Assembly (NCBI GenBank): GCA_035629475.1
Contig: DASPHS010000096.1
Location: 1-8,593 of the forward strand
Source: JARIHD01 sp035629475
Lineage (GTDB): Bacteria > Patescibacteriota > Saccharimonadia > Saccharimonadales > UBA4665
Direction: 5' to 3'
Length of the DNA: 8,593 nucleotides
Below are positions 1 to 6,892 of the stretch, piece after piece. Each line of letters begins with the position of its first letter. Position 1 is the first letter of the stretch. Under the pieces are notes generated by a model that was not told the DNA's origin, ran no database searches, and saw only the letters and a program-made list of their open reading frames with translations. The position numbers and the translations under genes were made by a program.

Positions 1-590
1 TTCTCGCCACCCATCGCTTCCCACAGCTGTTCGCGTGTCAATTGACGGTATGGCTGTGGGGGTAGGCCGGGATCATGTACGATGTAGTTCTTGTTGTCCC
101 CTTGCAGAATCAGCAGAGCATGTGATGCGTAGCCGTTCTTGCCATTCAGCACGCGGGAGTTGACGGTTACGAACACCAACCGGTCTTCGGCCAGCATGCT
201 GTCAATGTCGGCCAGTGTCGGCGAGCGCTGCTCGTAATCAATGGTACGCAGGAACGCAGGAATATACTGCTTGATGTCGCTGATGTTGGTATTGTTCGTA
301 TGCCAGGCTATTTCTTGGTCAGTGTACACCGTGTGCAGGTACTCATCGCCGTGTTTCAGGAAGGCTTTGTAGTCAAAGGTTTCCACCATGCGGATATCAA
401 AGCCCAACCGGGCCATAAGTGTCAGCGGGCGGATGGTCCAAGCGGCCCGACCAGGTTCGTATCCTACGTATTGCGCCATCTCGCGCTGGCTAAACCGTTT
501 GTGCAGATAGTACTCGAACAGTGTGCGGTAAATAGATACCATGCACTGCAGGTCATCATCGGTATTGGGGTAAAACGGTATTTGTTTCAT
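1..590 (-). CDS. C39-like (papain-fold) cysteine peptidase-like protein, 3' end outside window
   Basis: The reading frame opens at ATG 588-590 and runs off the left edge without a stop, giving 196 visible residues. A candidate catalytic triad is present: Cys16 in the N-terminal stretch DDDLQCMVSIYRTLF, His157 in YASHALLIL, and Asp173 in IVHDPG. A Cys near the N-terminus, then a His on a beta strand, then Asp in a DP turn about 16 residues later is the layout of the peptidase C39-like family. No Gln is seen at the usual position six residues before the Cys; the nearest Gln is directly adjacent (Gln15). I see no signal peptide or membrane segment in the visible part, so the product is probably cytosolic. 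The gene starts 13 nt after the trpS stop and is probably co-transcribed with it. The substrate is unknown. The fold call is fairly sure, but peptidase activity is inferred. Confidence 0.62.
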   Translation of the reverse strand, partial: MKQIPFYPNTDDDLQCMVSIYRTLFEYYLHKRFSQREMAQYVGYEPGRAAWTIRPLTLMARLGFDIRMVETFDYKAFLKHGDEYLHTVYTDQEIAWHTNNTNISDIKQYIPAFLRTIDYEQRSPTLADIDSMLAEDRLVFVTVNSRVLNGKNGYASHALLILQGDNKNYIVHDPGLPPQPYRQLTREQLWEAMGGE

Positions 591-603
591 AGGCTTTCAG
601 GGG

Positions 604-1635
604 TTAAGCACGCAGGCCGACGGCTTTTTGGGCGCGTAGAAGCGTAGCATTGGCAATGTCATTCATAGTTGATTCGCTGGTAGTGAGCTTTGAAAGGATG
701 GCCTGCTCGTCAACTGCATCCAAGCGGCCTTGGAAGTCACGCAGGAAGTCACCTACGACGGTGGCAACTGCTTTCTTGAGGTCACCATATAGAGGTTGGC
801 CTTGGTACTGGCTGATGACGTCTTGCAGGTTTTGACCAGTCAACAAGGCTAGGATTTGCAAGAGGTTGCTGATGCCGGGGCGTTCCTTCATGTCATAGGC
901 AATCTCGCCGAAGCTATCAGTGGTAGCGCTCATAATCTTTTTAGCTGCAGCCTCAGGGGTGTCGGACATGAAAATCACACCCTTGCCGGTCTCGTCGCTT
1001 TTGCTCATTTTTTTAGTAGGGTCAGCCAGGTCCTTGATGCGAAGGCCTTGGTCTTTGCCAAAGAACGCGTGCTGTTCCTGGACAGATTTGGGCACGGTAA
1101 ACAGCTCACCGAATTGGTTGTTCAGCCGTTCGGCAATATCGCGGGTGAACTCCAGGTGTTGCGTCTGGTCTTCGCCGACGGGCACATAGGAGGCATTGTA
1201 GAGCAGGATATCGGCAGCCATGAGTACAGGGTAGTTAAAGAGCCCCACGCTGATACGGTCTTCACTGAGCTTGGCAGACTTGTCTTTGAACTGCGTCATG
1301 CGGCCCATCTCGCCCATGCCGGTAAAGCAATCCAAAATCCAGGTCAGCTCGGAGTGTGCGGGCACGTAGCTTTGGCGGTAAATGTGCACGTCAGGGTGGT
1401 CCAGTGGCAGGCCGGCAGCTATAAACACTTTCAGGTTTTGCATAATCTGACCCTGCAGCTGGCTGTGGTCTATGGGTGTCGTAAAGCTATGGAGGTCGGG
1501 CACGAACAGGTTGATCTGGTATTCACCAGCCCGCTGCTTGGCCATGTCGATCATAGGCAGTAGCGCACCTAAATAATTGCCAATAGTAAGGTCGTTGTTG
1601 GCACGGAGGCCAGTCAAAATTACAGGTTTACTCAT
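604..1635 (-). CDS. trpS: Tryptophan--tRNA ligase (TrpRS)
   Basis: This class I aminoacyl-tRNA synthetase charges tRNA-Trp with tryptophan using ATP, in the cytoplasm. The 343 residues match the usual bacterial length of about 330-350. The HIGH-equivalent TIGN is at residues 17-20 within NNDLTIGNYLGA. The tryptophan-site segment MAADILLY is at about 139-146, GEDQ is at 154-157 within VGEDQTQHLEFTRDIAERLN, and the KMSKS loop is intact at 209-213. The stretch before TIGN reads RANND instead of the common P-S-G form, a variant I associate with Patescibacteria. The ATG at 1633-1635 is preceded by AGGA with a 6-nt spacer. The gene follows the methyltransferase stop by 21 nt and precedes the peptidase-like gene by 13 nt. 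A TATAAT box (1646-1651) lies in the gap before it, so it may also have its own promoter. Confidence 0.96.
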   Translation of the reverse strand: MSKPVILTGLRANNDLTIGNYLGALLPMIDMAKQRAGEYQINLFVPDLHSFTTPIDHSQLQGQIMQNLKVFIAAGLPLDHPDVHIYRQSYVPAHSELTWILDCFTGMGEMGRMTQFKDKSAKLSEDRISVGLFNYPVLMAADILLYNASYVPVGEDQTQHLEFTRDIAERLNNQFGELFTVPKSVQEQHAFFGKDQGLRIKDLADPTKKMSKSDETGKGVIFMSDTPEAAAKKIMSATTDSFGEIAYDMKERPGISNLLQILALLTGQNLQDVISQYQGQPLYGDLKKAVATVVGDFLRDFQGRLDAVDEQAILSKLTTSESTMNDIANATLLRAQKAVGLRA

Positions 1636-1645
1636 CTTATATCCT

Positions 1646-1651
1646 ATTATA
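1646..1651 (-). promoter_or_regulatory. TATAAT box directly upstream of trpS
   Basis: A perfect minus-strand TATAAT lies 10 nt before the trpS ATG, in the 21-nt gap after the methyltransferase gene. Transcription from it would begin within about 4 nt of the start codon. No good -35 hexamer is visible 16-18 nt upstream. An AGGA with Shine-Dalgarno spacing overlaps the same gap. It could be an internal promoter giving a leaderless trpS mRNA, or chance in an AT-rich gap. Confidence 0.35.
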
Positions 1652-1656
1652 CAGGG

Positions 1657-2610
1657 TTAGGCTGTTTCTTTCTTATGGAGCTTGCACACAAAGAAGGCTT
1701 CGGTGCTATCGCTGGGCGTCAGTCGCATGGTGTTTTGGACGGCGGGGCTGAACGATTTGCCGTTCCAGCTTTGTACTGGTGGTACGCGATTGGGCAGTTG
1801 GAGTGCAATCGGCACTACCTCGGCATCGTCATGCGTACGCAGCAGATAGTCAATGACCGCCTCGTTTTCTTCGGGTGCCATAGTACAAGTGCTGTATACG
1901 AGGGTGCCGCCTGGCTTGAGCAGTTGCCAGGCCTGGCCCAGCACCTTCTTCTGCAAGTGCTGGAGGCGCTTGATTTGGGCTACGGACCACATGGCAAAGT
2001 CTTTATCGCGGTCGAGCTGCATCAAACCTTCCCCGCTGCACGGCGCATCAAGCAGTATCTTGTCAAACTGCAGACCGTCCAGTTTCCGGGCAAGCTGTGT
2101 GGCGTCATAGAGTGTGAGCTCGACGTTTTGGACGTGTAGGCGCGCAAAGTTAGCGCGCATTTTAGCTAACCGTGGCCGGGAGTTGTCGTTCGCGGTAATT
2201 GCCGCCTGATTAGTGGTGAGCGCCGCGATATGACTGGTCTTGCCACCAGGCGCTGCACATACATCCAGTACCGTCTGGCCGGGCTGTGGGTCGAGTGCAA
2301 GCACTGGCAGCCAGCTGGCAGCATTCTGAATGAATACTTTGCCGTCGGTCACCAGCTGGCTGTCACGGATTGTCGCTAACGGGCTCGTCACGGTGTAGCC
2401 ATCCTGCATCCAATCATACTGTTCGCCTTCCCAGCCGAGTGCCTGGAGTGCTTGGAGCGTCGCCTCCTTGTCGCCGGCCAGTGGGTTAAGCCGCAGGCTT
2501 TGGGTGCGGCCCATGCGCAGCAACGTAGCGGCCTGTGTCTCATCCAGGTGGAGGGCTGTGGCGGTACGCTCAATCCAGATGGTGCGTTTCTCGGCGGGGG
2601 TTTTCGACAT
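1657..2610 (-). CDS. NOL1/NOP2/Sun-family RNA m5C methyltransferase
   Basis: This predicted SAM-dependent enzyme methylates C5 of a cytosine in rRNA or tRNA. It has 317 residues. SAM-binding motif I, DVCAAPGGKTSHIAAL, starts at 116. Motif IV, DAPCSGEG, has Cys191, and motif VI, YSTCTMAPEENE, has Cys242. These are the two cysteines used for catalysis and product release in this family, so the enzyme looks active. The N-terminal ~110 residues hold the SLRxNPL-type segment (38-44) but no NusB-like domain, so it resembles the RsmF/Trm4 side of the family more than full RsmB. The target base cannot be read from sequence, so I give no symbol. It is first in a minus-strand set with trpS and a peptidase-like gene, and divergent from the gene at 2688. 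The ATG lies 9 nt from a TATAAT box, which suggests a near-leaderless transcript. Confidence 0.93.
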   Translation of the reverse strand: MSKTPAEKRTIWIERTATALHLDETQAATLLRMGRTQSLRLNPLAGDKEATLQALQALGWEGEQYDWMQDGYTVTSPLATIRDSQLVTDGKVFIQNAASWLPVLALDPQPGQTVLDVCAAPGGKTSHIAALTTNQAAITANDNSRPRLAKMRANFARLHVQNVELTLYDATQLARKLDGLQFDKILLDAPCSGEGLMQLDRDKDFAMWSVAQIKRLQHLQKKVLGQAWQLLKPGGTLVYSTCTMAPEENEAVIDYLLRTHDDAEVVPIALQLPNRVPPVQSWNGKSFSPAVQNTMRLTPSDSTEAFFVCKLHKKETA

Positions 2611-2687
2611 ATCCTATAAATTATAATATAGTATTGCAAAATGAGTATGGAAATCTGTGTACGCTCTTTGTATGGTATCGTACTCAT
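2611..2687. promoter_or_regulatory. Divergent promoter region
   Basis: This 77-nt spacer separates the minus-strand methyltransferase gene from the plus-strand 408-residue gene. It is clearly AT-rich near its left end. On the minus strand a perfect TATAAT (2620-2625) ends 9 nt before the methyltransferase ATG. On the plus strand, TATAAT at 2622-2627 and TATGGT at 2671-2676 are candidate -10 boxes for the 2688 gene. The second would place the transcript start almost at the ATG. No convincing -35 hexamer or Shine-Dalgarno sequence was found for either gene. That promoters lie here follows mainly from gene orientation. Confidence 0.5.
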
Positions 2688-3914
2688 ATGACTGAAATAG
2701 CTACGCCACGACCCATGGAACTTCCCCCTTGCCGAACCGTCGATGAGGCGCTGAACTATGATTTGCTCCAGTGGAAGCCTATCGCCAACGCTATTTCGGG
2801 TGATGCGCTGAAAGCACTGGGCCAGACAGTTTTATTGGGCCAGCCAGAAGACTGCGCACCAATGAGCATATATCAGTTGGGCACTGCCTTCCGTCATGCC
2901 CAGGGATCTGACAGTCCCCCGCTTAAGTATCCTGAAAATAGAAGTGCAGTCGAGCACATCAGGCGGTGGGTCGCCCAAGAGGGGCTGGCTGAAGAGCCGA
3001 CCCCAGGCGGATTTGTCCCGACTGCGGCCGGCCGTAAGGCAGTAGGCTTTATAGGTGTCTGTGCTGATTGGCAGCTGGCGCATCCCGACTTACCGCTCGA
3101 TATCATTGCAGGCTTTGAGGCACCACGTGGTAAGCCGAGTGAGCTGCCCTACACCTTTAAGCCGATAGCTACATTGCGCATTGCGCAGCTATTACTGGGT
3201 GCAGAGACGCTGCCGGTGTCTGAACTGAGTGAACAAGTGCCGGGCCGCACGGAGTTAGTCATACGGAATGATTTGCGTCGTTTATGGGCTGCCGATGTGC
3301 TGTATCGGCCTGATGTTGGATCGCGGGTACGGTATGGCCTGTGCGATGAGGCCCGGCCGGTCATCGGGAGTTTGCTCCGGGGTATCGCCAGTCTGGATGA
3401 TGACGACTACCGGGATCGTGCGACGGCATTCGCTATTGATCTGGCCCATACCCGTCCGGCAGACGCGCGGCGCTATTTGGCGGTCCGTGACAGGCGTACG
3501 ACAGGTGATACGACCGAGCATGCCCTCCGTAGCCGACGTGTACCACAAAACCCTTCAAAGGACCCCACGCTGCCGCTCTGGTTTGATGATGTGCTTGACG
3601 GCGCCAAGATGGCAAACAGTAGAAAACATGAGATGTACACGGCAGTGTCCAAGATATGGGCAGCTGGGGTTATCCAGCAGTCTGCCCACCATCCGGAGGG
3701 CTTTGCTTTTTCAAACGCCGTGAGTGAGCTCTTCAATAATAATGAACCATCATTGCGTGCCGTAGCCCGTTGTTTCGGCCTCGAAAAACGCATATTTGGT
3801 GATGTGCAGCCAGAAGACGTGCTCAAAGCAGGCCTTGGTTTAAGGGTTGAGGATTCGCTCATGCAGTACGCCAAGACTGAGCTGGTGCCGCGGCTCACCC
3901 AGTACGAGAAATAG
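2688..3914 (+). CDS. Unrecognised 408-residue protein with winged-helix-like segments
   Basis: I do not recognise this family. The protein is soluble-looking, with no signal peptide, membrane segment or cysteine cluster. Two stretches look like winged-helix DNA-binding domains. Residues ~58-122 have a helix VEHIRRWVAQEGLAEE followed by a short hairpin and FVPTAAGRKAV, like the LTxxG ending of many regulators. Residues ~158-230 have LPVSELSEQV, a helix VIRNDLRRLWAADVLYR and a wing-like SRVRYGL. A third weaker candidate is at ~305-350 (RKHEMYTAVSKIWAAGVI, then GFAFSNAVSELF). I chose the ATG at 2688, because an in-frame start further upstream would run across the divergent methyltransferase gene. 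No Shine-Dalgarno precedes it, and an alternative ATG lies nine codons inside. It is the only plus-strand gene here and is convergent with rpsI. A regulator is a reasonable guess, but no function is shown. Confidence 0.8.
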   Translation: MTEIATPRPMELPPCRTVDEALNYDLLQWKPIANAISGDALKALGQTVLLGQPEDCAPMSIYQLGTAFRHAQGSDSPPLKYPENRSAVEHIRRWVAQEGLAEEPTPGGFVPTAAGRKAVGFIGVCADWQLAHPDLPLDIIAGFEAPRGKPSELPYTFKPIATLRIAQLLLGAETLPVSELSEQVPGRTELVIRNDLRRLWAADVLYRPDVGSRVRYGLCDEARPVIGSLLRGIASLDDDDYRDRATAFAIDLAHTRPADARRYLAVRDRRTTGDTTEHALRSRRVPQNPSKDPTLPLWFDDVLDGAKMANSRKHEMYTAVSKIWAAGVIQQSAHHPEGFAFSNAVSELFNNNEPSLRAVARCFGLEKRIFGDVQPEDVLKAGLGLRVEDSLMQYAKTELVPRLTQYEK

Positions 3915-3923
3915 CATACATAC

Positions 3924-3953
3924 AAAAAGAGATCCGCAAGGGATCTCTTTTTT
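3924..3953. terminator. Bidirectional intrinsic terminator
   Basis: A perfect 12-bp inverted repeat (arms 3924-3935 and 3941-3952) has a 5-nt loop. It has A5 on one flank and T6 on the other, so both transcripts end in a U-tract. It lies 9 nt after the stop of the plus-strand 408-residue gene and 16 nt beyond the rpsI stop on the minus strand. It therefore serves the convergent pair and marks the end of the ribosomal-protein unit. Confidence 0.93.
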
Positions 3954-3968
3954 GCTTGTCCGTACAGA

Positions 3969-4370
3969 CTAACGCTTGGTGAACTGGCGTTGCTTGCGGG
4001 CGCCCTTGAGGCCGAACTTCTTGCGTTCGCGCTCACGTGGGTCGCGGCTGAGCAGGTCAGCGCGCTTAAGGGTCGCTTTGACATCTGGTGTCATAAGGGC
4101 GATTGCCTTAGCGATACCAAGACGGATAGCGTCGATCTGGCCAGCGTGACCGCCACCAGTAACAACGACACTCACGTCGAACTTGTTCTCTTGGTCAAGT
4201 GCTGCAAATGGCTTCTGCAATTCGTTCAGGAAGAAAGCGCTGTTAGCGAAGTATTCCTGGGCAGGCTTACCGTTGACGGTAACGTTGCCTTTACCGCCCT
4301 GTAGGCGGACACGAGCAGTAGCTGCCTTGCGGCGACCAAGGGCGTAGAAATAGGTGTTCTTCTCTGCCAT
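3969..4370 (-). CDS. rpsI: Ribosomal protein S9 (uS9)
   Basis: This small-subunit protein has a C-terminal tail that reaches the P-site tRNA. The 133 residues match the family. Visible marks are YFYALGRRKAATARVRL at the N-terminus, VTGGGHAGQIDAIRLGIAKAI in the centre, and the conserved basic tail DPRERERKKFGLKGARKQRQFTKR with the terminal Lys-Arg intact. It is the last gene of the unit, 2 nt after the rplM stop, as in the standard rplM-rpsI pair. The AAGGAA that can act as its ribosome binding site lies inside the end of rplM. Expression should depend on the upstream infA promoter, ending at the terminator at 3924-3953. Confidence 0.98.
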   Translation of the reverse strand: MAEKNTYFYALGRRKAATARVRLQGGKGNVTVNGKPAQEYFANSAFFLNELQKPFAALDQENKFDVSVVVTGGGHAGQIDAIRLGIAKAIALMTPDVKATLKRADLLSRDPRERERKKFGLKGARKQRQFTKR

Positions 4371-4372
4371 GG

Positions 4373-4813
4373 CTACTTAGCTTCCTTTACTTCAATTACT
4401 TCAGGCTTCTGAGCCTCGTGGTTGTGCTCCGCACCAGCATAGACCTTCAGGCGTTCCAGACGGCCATCGCGCAGCTTGTTTACGGGAAGCATGCCGCGAA
4501 CAGCGTGGATAAGGGCGTATGTAGGGTCCTTTTCCATCTTTTCACGCATGGTAGCTTCCTTCAGGCCACCGGGGTGGCCGCTGTGGCGGTAGTACTTCTT
4601 GGTGTCCATCTTGCCACCGGTAACTTGAACGTTACCTGCGTTAATAACAACAACGTAGTCGCCGGTATCAATGTGCTTGGTGAACATTGGCTTACCCTTA
4701 CCGGTCAGCAAGGTAGCAACCTGGGTTGCTACACGGCCGATAGGAGCCGTTGAGGCGTCAATGACGTACCACTTGCGGGTAACATCGGTTGGCTTTGCGC
4801 TAAAGGTTTTCAT
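4373..4813 (-). CDS. rplM: Ribosomal protein L13 (uL13)
   Basis: This early-assembling 50S protein has 146 residues, the usual length. Diagnostic stretches include KWYVIDASTAPIGRVATQVA (about 15-34), LLTGKGKPMFTKHIDTGDYVVVINA, KMDTKKYYRHSGHPGG, and RGMLPVNKLRDGRLERLKVYAGAEHNHEAQKP near the C-terminus. Its ATG overlaps the rplQ stop by one base (TAATG), indicating translational coupling. A strong Shine-Dalgarno (4819-4827) is encoded by the last codons of rplQ. It is followed by rpsI after 2 nt. Confidence 0.98.
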   Translation of the reverse strand: MKTFSAKPTDVTRKWYVIDASTAPIGRVATQVATLLTGKGKPMFTKHIDTGDYVVVINAGNVQVTGGKMDTKKYYRHSGHPGGLKEATMREKMEKDPTYALIHAVRGMLPVNKLRDGRLERLKVYAGAEHNHEAQKPEVIEVKEAK

Positions 4814-5301
4814 TATTTCTCCTCCTTGGCTGCAGTAGCCTTCTTAGCAGGAGTTTTCTTTTCAACCTTTTCAGCAACTGGCTTGGCGGTAGTAGCAGGG
4901 ACTGCTACTTTGGCTGCTGCCTTGGCTACTGGGGCTTCGTTCAGGTCGTCAACAAAGCTGATACGTGCCAGCTGTGCGTTGTCGCCCCGGCGCAAACGAG
5001 TTTTCTCGATGCGCAGGTGTCCACTTGTGCGGCCAGCTAACTTAGGAGCCAGCTCATCAACCAGCTTGTGTGCGCTGGCGATAGTCTGCAGGCTGCTAAT
5101 TACCTGACGGCGGTTGTGAAGGTCACCCTTCTTAGCCTTGGTGATTAATTTTTCTACGTAAGGCACCACTTCTTTGGCCTTAGGAAGCGTGGTTTCAATC
5201 GACTCATACTTGATGAGTGAATCTGCCAGTCCCTTGATAAGCGCTTCCCGTTGGTCGCGCTCGCGGTGCAGTTTTCGGCCTTTGTATCCGTGACGGTGCA
5301 T
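4813..5301 (-). CDS. rplQ: Ribosomal protein L17 (bL17) with extended Ala/Lys tail
   Basis: This 50S protein sits near the exit-tunnel rim. The 162 residues exceed the ~117-127 of many bacteria. The conserved core, from MHRHGYKGRKLHRERDQREAL (GRKL motif) through SIETTLPKAKEVVPYVEKLITKAKKGDLHNRRQ to the RTSGHLRIEKTRLRRGDNAQLARISFVDDL end (about residue 120), is intact. Residues ~122-162 form an Ala/Lys/Val/Pro-rich tail of low complexity. The gene starts one nt after the rpoA stop, with GGAG inside the rpoA end as ribosome binding site. It overlaps rplM by one base. The alpha-L17 order is the normal bacterial one. Confidence 0.97.
   Translation of the reverse strand: MHRHGYKGRKLHRERDQREALIKGLADSLIKYESIETTLPKAKEVVPYVEKLITKAKKGDLHNRRQVISSLQTIASAHKLVDELAPKLAGRTSGHLRIEKTRLRRGDNAQLARISFVDDLNEAPVAKAAAKVAVPATTAKPVAEKVEKKTPAKKATAAKEEK
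4819..4827 (-). promoter_or_regulatory. Shine-Dalgarno of rplM inside the rplQ tail
   Basis: The minus strand reads AAGGAGGAG five nt before the rplM ATG. These bases also encode the final Lys-Glu-Glu of L17. It is the strongest ribosome binding site in the window, and it fixes the rplM start. Confidence 0.9.
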
Positions 5302-5302
5302 C

Positions 5303-6253
5303 TTAAAGCTCCAACTCCGCTAACTTTTCTTTAACTTCATCTAATGCTTTGCTGCCGAAGCCCTTAAGGTCACGAAGTTCTGCGTCACTCAAGCTAAACA
5401 AATCCTTGATAGTGTGGATGTCGTTGTTGATGAGGGCGTTTGTCGTGCGTGCGCTCAGGTTAAGGTCTTCGATAGGTGTGTTCAAAGCAGTTGGCTCTTC
5501 GCCGTTGTCGCTGGCAATGCCGCTGGTGGTGATACCGGTAGGTACCAACTGCTCAGCAGCCTCTACACGAGTCTTGCCGGCGAGCGCAGTGTACTGGTTA
5601 ACCAGGATAGCTGCGGCTTCTTCGAAAGCATCGCGTGGTGTGATGGAGCCGTCAGTCTCGATGGTAAGCAGGAGCTTGTCGAGGTCGGTCATCTGGCCAA
5701 CACGAGTGTTTTCTACCTTGTAGCGTACGCGGAGCACGGGGCTGAAGATTGCGTCAACAGCTACGTGGTCGCTTGCTTTTTTGGCAGCGCCTTCTTCTAC
5801 GGTGCGGTAACCGCGACCGGTCTCTACGACTAAGTCCATAACAAACTTAGCCTTGTCGTCATCGATAGTAGCGATAACGTGCTCGGGGTTGACGACTTCA
5901 ACATCGGCGTTAACCTGGATGTCCTTGGCCTTCACGATACCCTTGCCATCTTTTACGATGCGAATCTGCTGTGGTTCGTCACCGTATACGCGGAAGCGGA
6001 TGCCCTTGAGGTTGAGCATGATGTCAACGACATCTTCCTTAACGCCAGGAACGGTAGTGAACTCGTGCGTAACACCCTCGATCTTGAAGCTGGTGACGGC
6101 TGCACCGGCGATGCTGGAAAGCAGTACGCGGCGAAGCGAGTTACCCAAGGTCATGCCGTAGCCACTGTGCAGTGGTTCTACAACGAAGGTAGCGGTAGTA
6201 GCGCTGTGGTCGTCTACCTTTACAAGACCTGGCGTGTGAATCATTTTTGACAT
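5303..6253 (-). CDS. rpoA: DNA-directed RNA polymerase subunit alpha
   Basis: The alpha subunit dimerises to nucleate core RNA polymerase and contacts promoter DNA and regulators. It has 316 residues, the standard length. The N-terminal domain shows EPLHSGYGMTLGNSLRRVLLSSIAGAAVTSFKIEGV (about 27-62) with the LRRVLLSS assembly motif, then HEFTTVPGVKEDVVDIMLNLKG. A Gly/Asn-rich linker leads to the C-terminal domain from about 260 (PIEDLNLSARTTNALINNDI). Its Arg and Asn match E. coli R265 and N268, which bind UP-element DNA, and its end is DLKGFGSKALDEVKEKLAELEL. Two start codons are possible (MSKM). The GGGAGGA at 6264-6270 spaces best with the first. rpsD ends 16 nt upstream and rplQ begins one nt downstream. 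Confidence 0.98.
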   Translation of the reverse strand: MSKMIHTPGLVKVDDHSATTATFVVEPLHSGYGMTLGNSLRRVLLSSIAGAAVTSFKIEGVTHEFTTVPGVKEDVVDIMLNLKGIRFRVYGDEPQQIRIVKDGKGIVKAKDIQVNADVEVVNPEHVIATIDDDKAKFVMDLVVETGRGYRTVEEGAAKKASDHVAVDAIFSPVLRVRYKVENTRVGQMTDLDKLLLTIETDGSITPRDAFEEAAAILVNQYTALAGKTRVEAAEQLVPTGITTSGIASDNGEEPTALNTPIEDLNLSARTTNALINNDIHTIKDLFSLSDAELRDLKGFGSKALDEVKEKLAELEL

Positions 6254-6263
6254 ATTTAGCGCA

Positions 6264-6270
6264 TCCTCCC
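6264..6270 (-). promoter_or_regulatory. Shine-Dalgarno of rpoA
   Basis: The minus strand reads GGGAGGA ten nt before the first ATG, starting at the last base of the rpsD stop codon. The alternative Met4 codon would be 19 nt away, so this site favours the longer start. Confidence 0.8.
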
Positions 6271-6890
6271 TAGCGTGAGTAGTATTCTACGATTAACTGT
6301 TCGTTGATATCCGGCTCTGCTTCTTCACGGGTTGGAACACCGGTGACCGAGAAGGTAGACTTCTTGCGGTCAACCTTCAACCAACCTGGAGTGGTGCTAG
6401 GAGCTGGACTGACATCATCGATTTTCTTGAAGTATTCGGTACCCTTGCTGTGCTCGCGGACAGTCAGTTCGTCGCCGGGACGAAGACGGATGGAAGGAAC
6501 GTCAATACGACGACCATTGAGCATAAAGTGACCGTGGGTAACGAGCTGGCGGGCAGCGCGGCGGCTTGGTGCAAAACCAGCGCGGTACACTGCGTTGTCA
6601 GCGCGTTGTTCCAGTAATTGGAGGAGCACTTCACCAGCCTGACCTTGCTTACGGCTTGCTTCCTTCATCAGGTTGCTGAACTGGCGCTCAAGCAAACCGT
6701 ATAGGCGCTTAACCTTTTGCTTCTCACGAAGCTGCAAGGAGTATTGACTTGGCTTGTTGCGTGAGCCACGGCCGTTCTGAGCCTGGCCTGGAGTGTTTGT
6801 CCGCTTAGCGAGTGCTTTGTGAGCCTTCGGGTGAAGAGCATAGCCTTCGCGGCGGGACATCTTAACAATGGATTGAGTATCTCGTGCCAT
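6270..6890 (-). CDS. rpsD: Ribosomal protein S4 (uS4), zinc-free form
   Basis: S4 is a primary 16S rRNA binder that starts assembly of the 30S body and, in many bacteria, represses its own operon. It has 206 residues, equal to E. coli. The N-terminus has MSRREGYALH where zinc-binding forms carry paired cysteines, and the protein contains no Cys at all. QYSLQLREKQKVKRLYGLLERQFSNL is the conserved helix. The S4 RNA-binding domain is RADNAVYRAGFAPSRRAARQLVTHGHFMLNGRRIDVPSIRLRPGDEL (about 97-143), and the end INEQLIVEYYSR is conserved. It starts 2 nt after the rpsK stop with AGGA upstream, and rpoA follows after 16 nt. It is the obvious candidate repressor for the structured leader before rpmJ, by analogy only. 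Confidence 0.98.
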   Translation of the reverse strand: MARDTQSIVKMSRREGYALHPKAHKALAKRTNTPGQAQNGRGSRNKPSQYSLQLREKQKVKRLYGLLERQFSNLMKEASRKQGQAGEVLLQLLEQRADNAVYRAGFAPSRRAARQLVTHGHFMLNGRRIDVPSIRLRPGDELTVREHSKGTEYFKKIDDVSPAPSTTPGWLKVDRKKSTFSVTGVPTREEAEPDINEQLIVEYYSR

Positions 6891-6892
6891 GA

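Noticed and set aside
856..1563. A 235-codon open frame on the plus strand opposite trpS
   Set aside because: It lies wholly inside trpS on the other strand, its translation resembles no protein family, and trpS carries all the TrpRS motifs. It is a by-product of the codon bias on the coding strand.
2535..2687. An upstream in-frame start giving the plus-strand gene 51 more residues
   Set aside because: The extension would overlap the 5' end of the divergent methyltransferase gene, which clearly codes there, and would cross its promoter. The ATG at 2688 is the first start outside that gene.
3473..4084. A 203-codon minus-strand frame across the rpsI end and the plus-strand gene
   Set aside because: It overlaps two better supported genes and reads through the bidirectional terminator, with no family resemblance.
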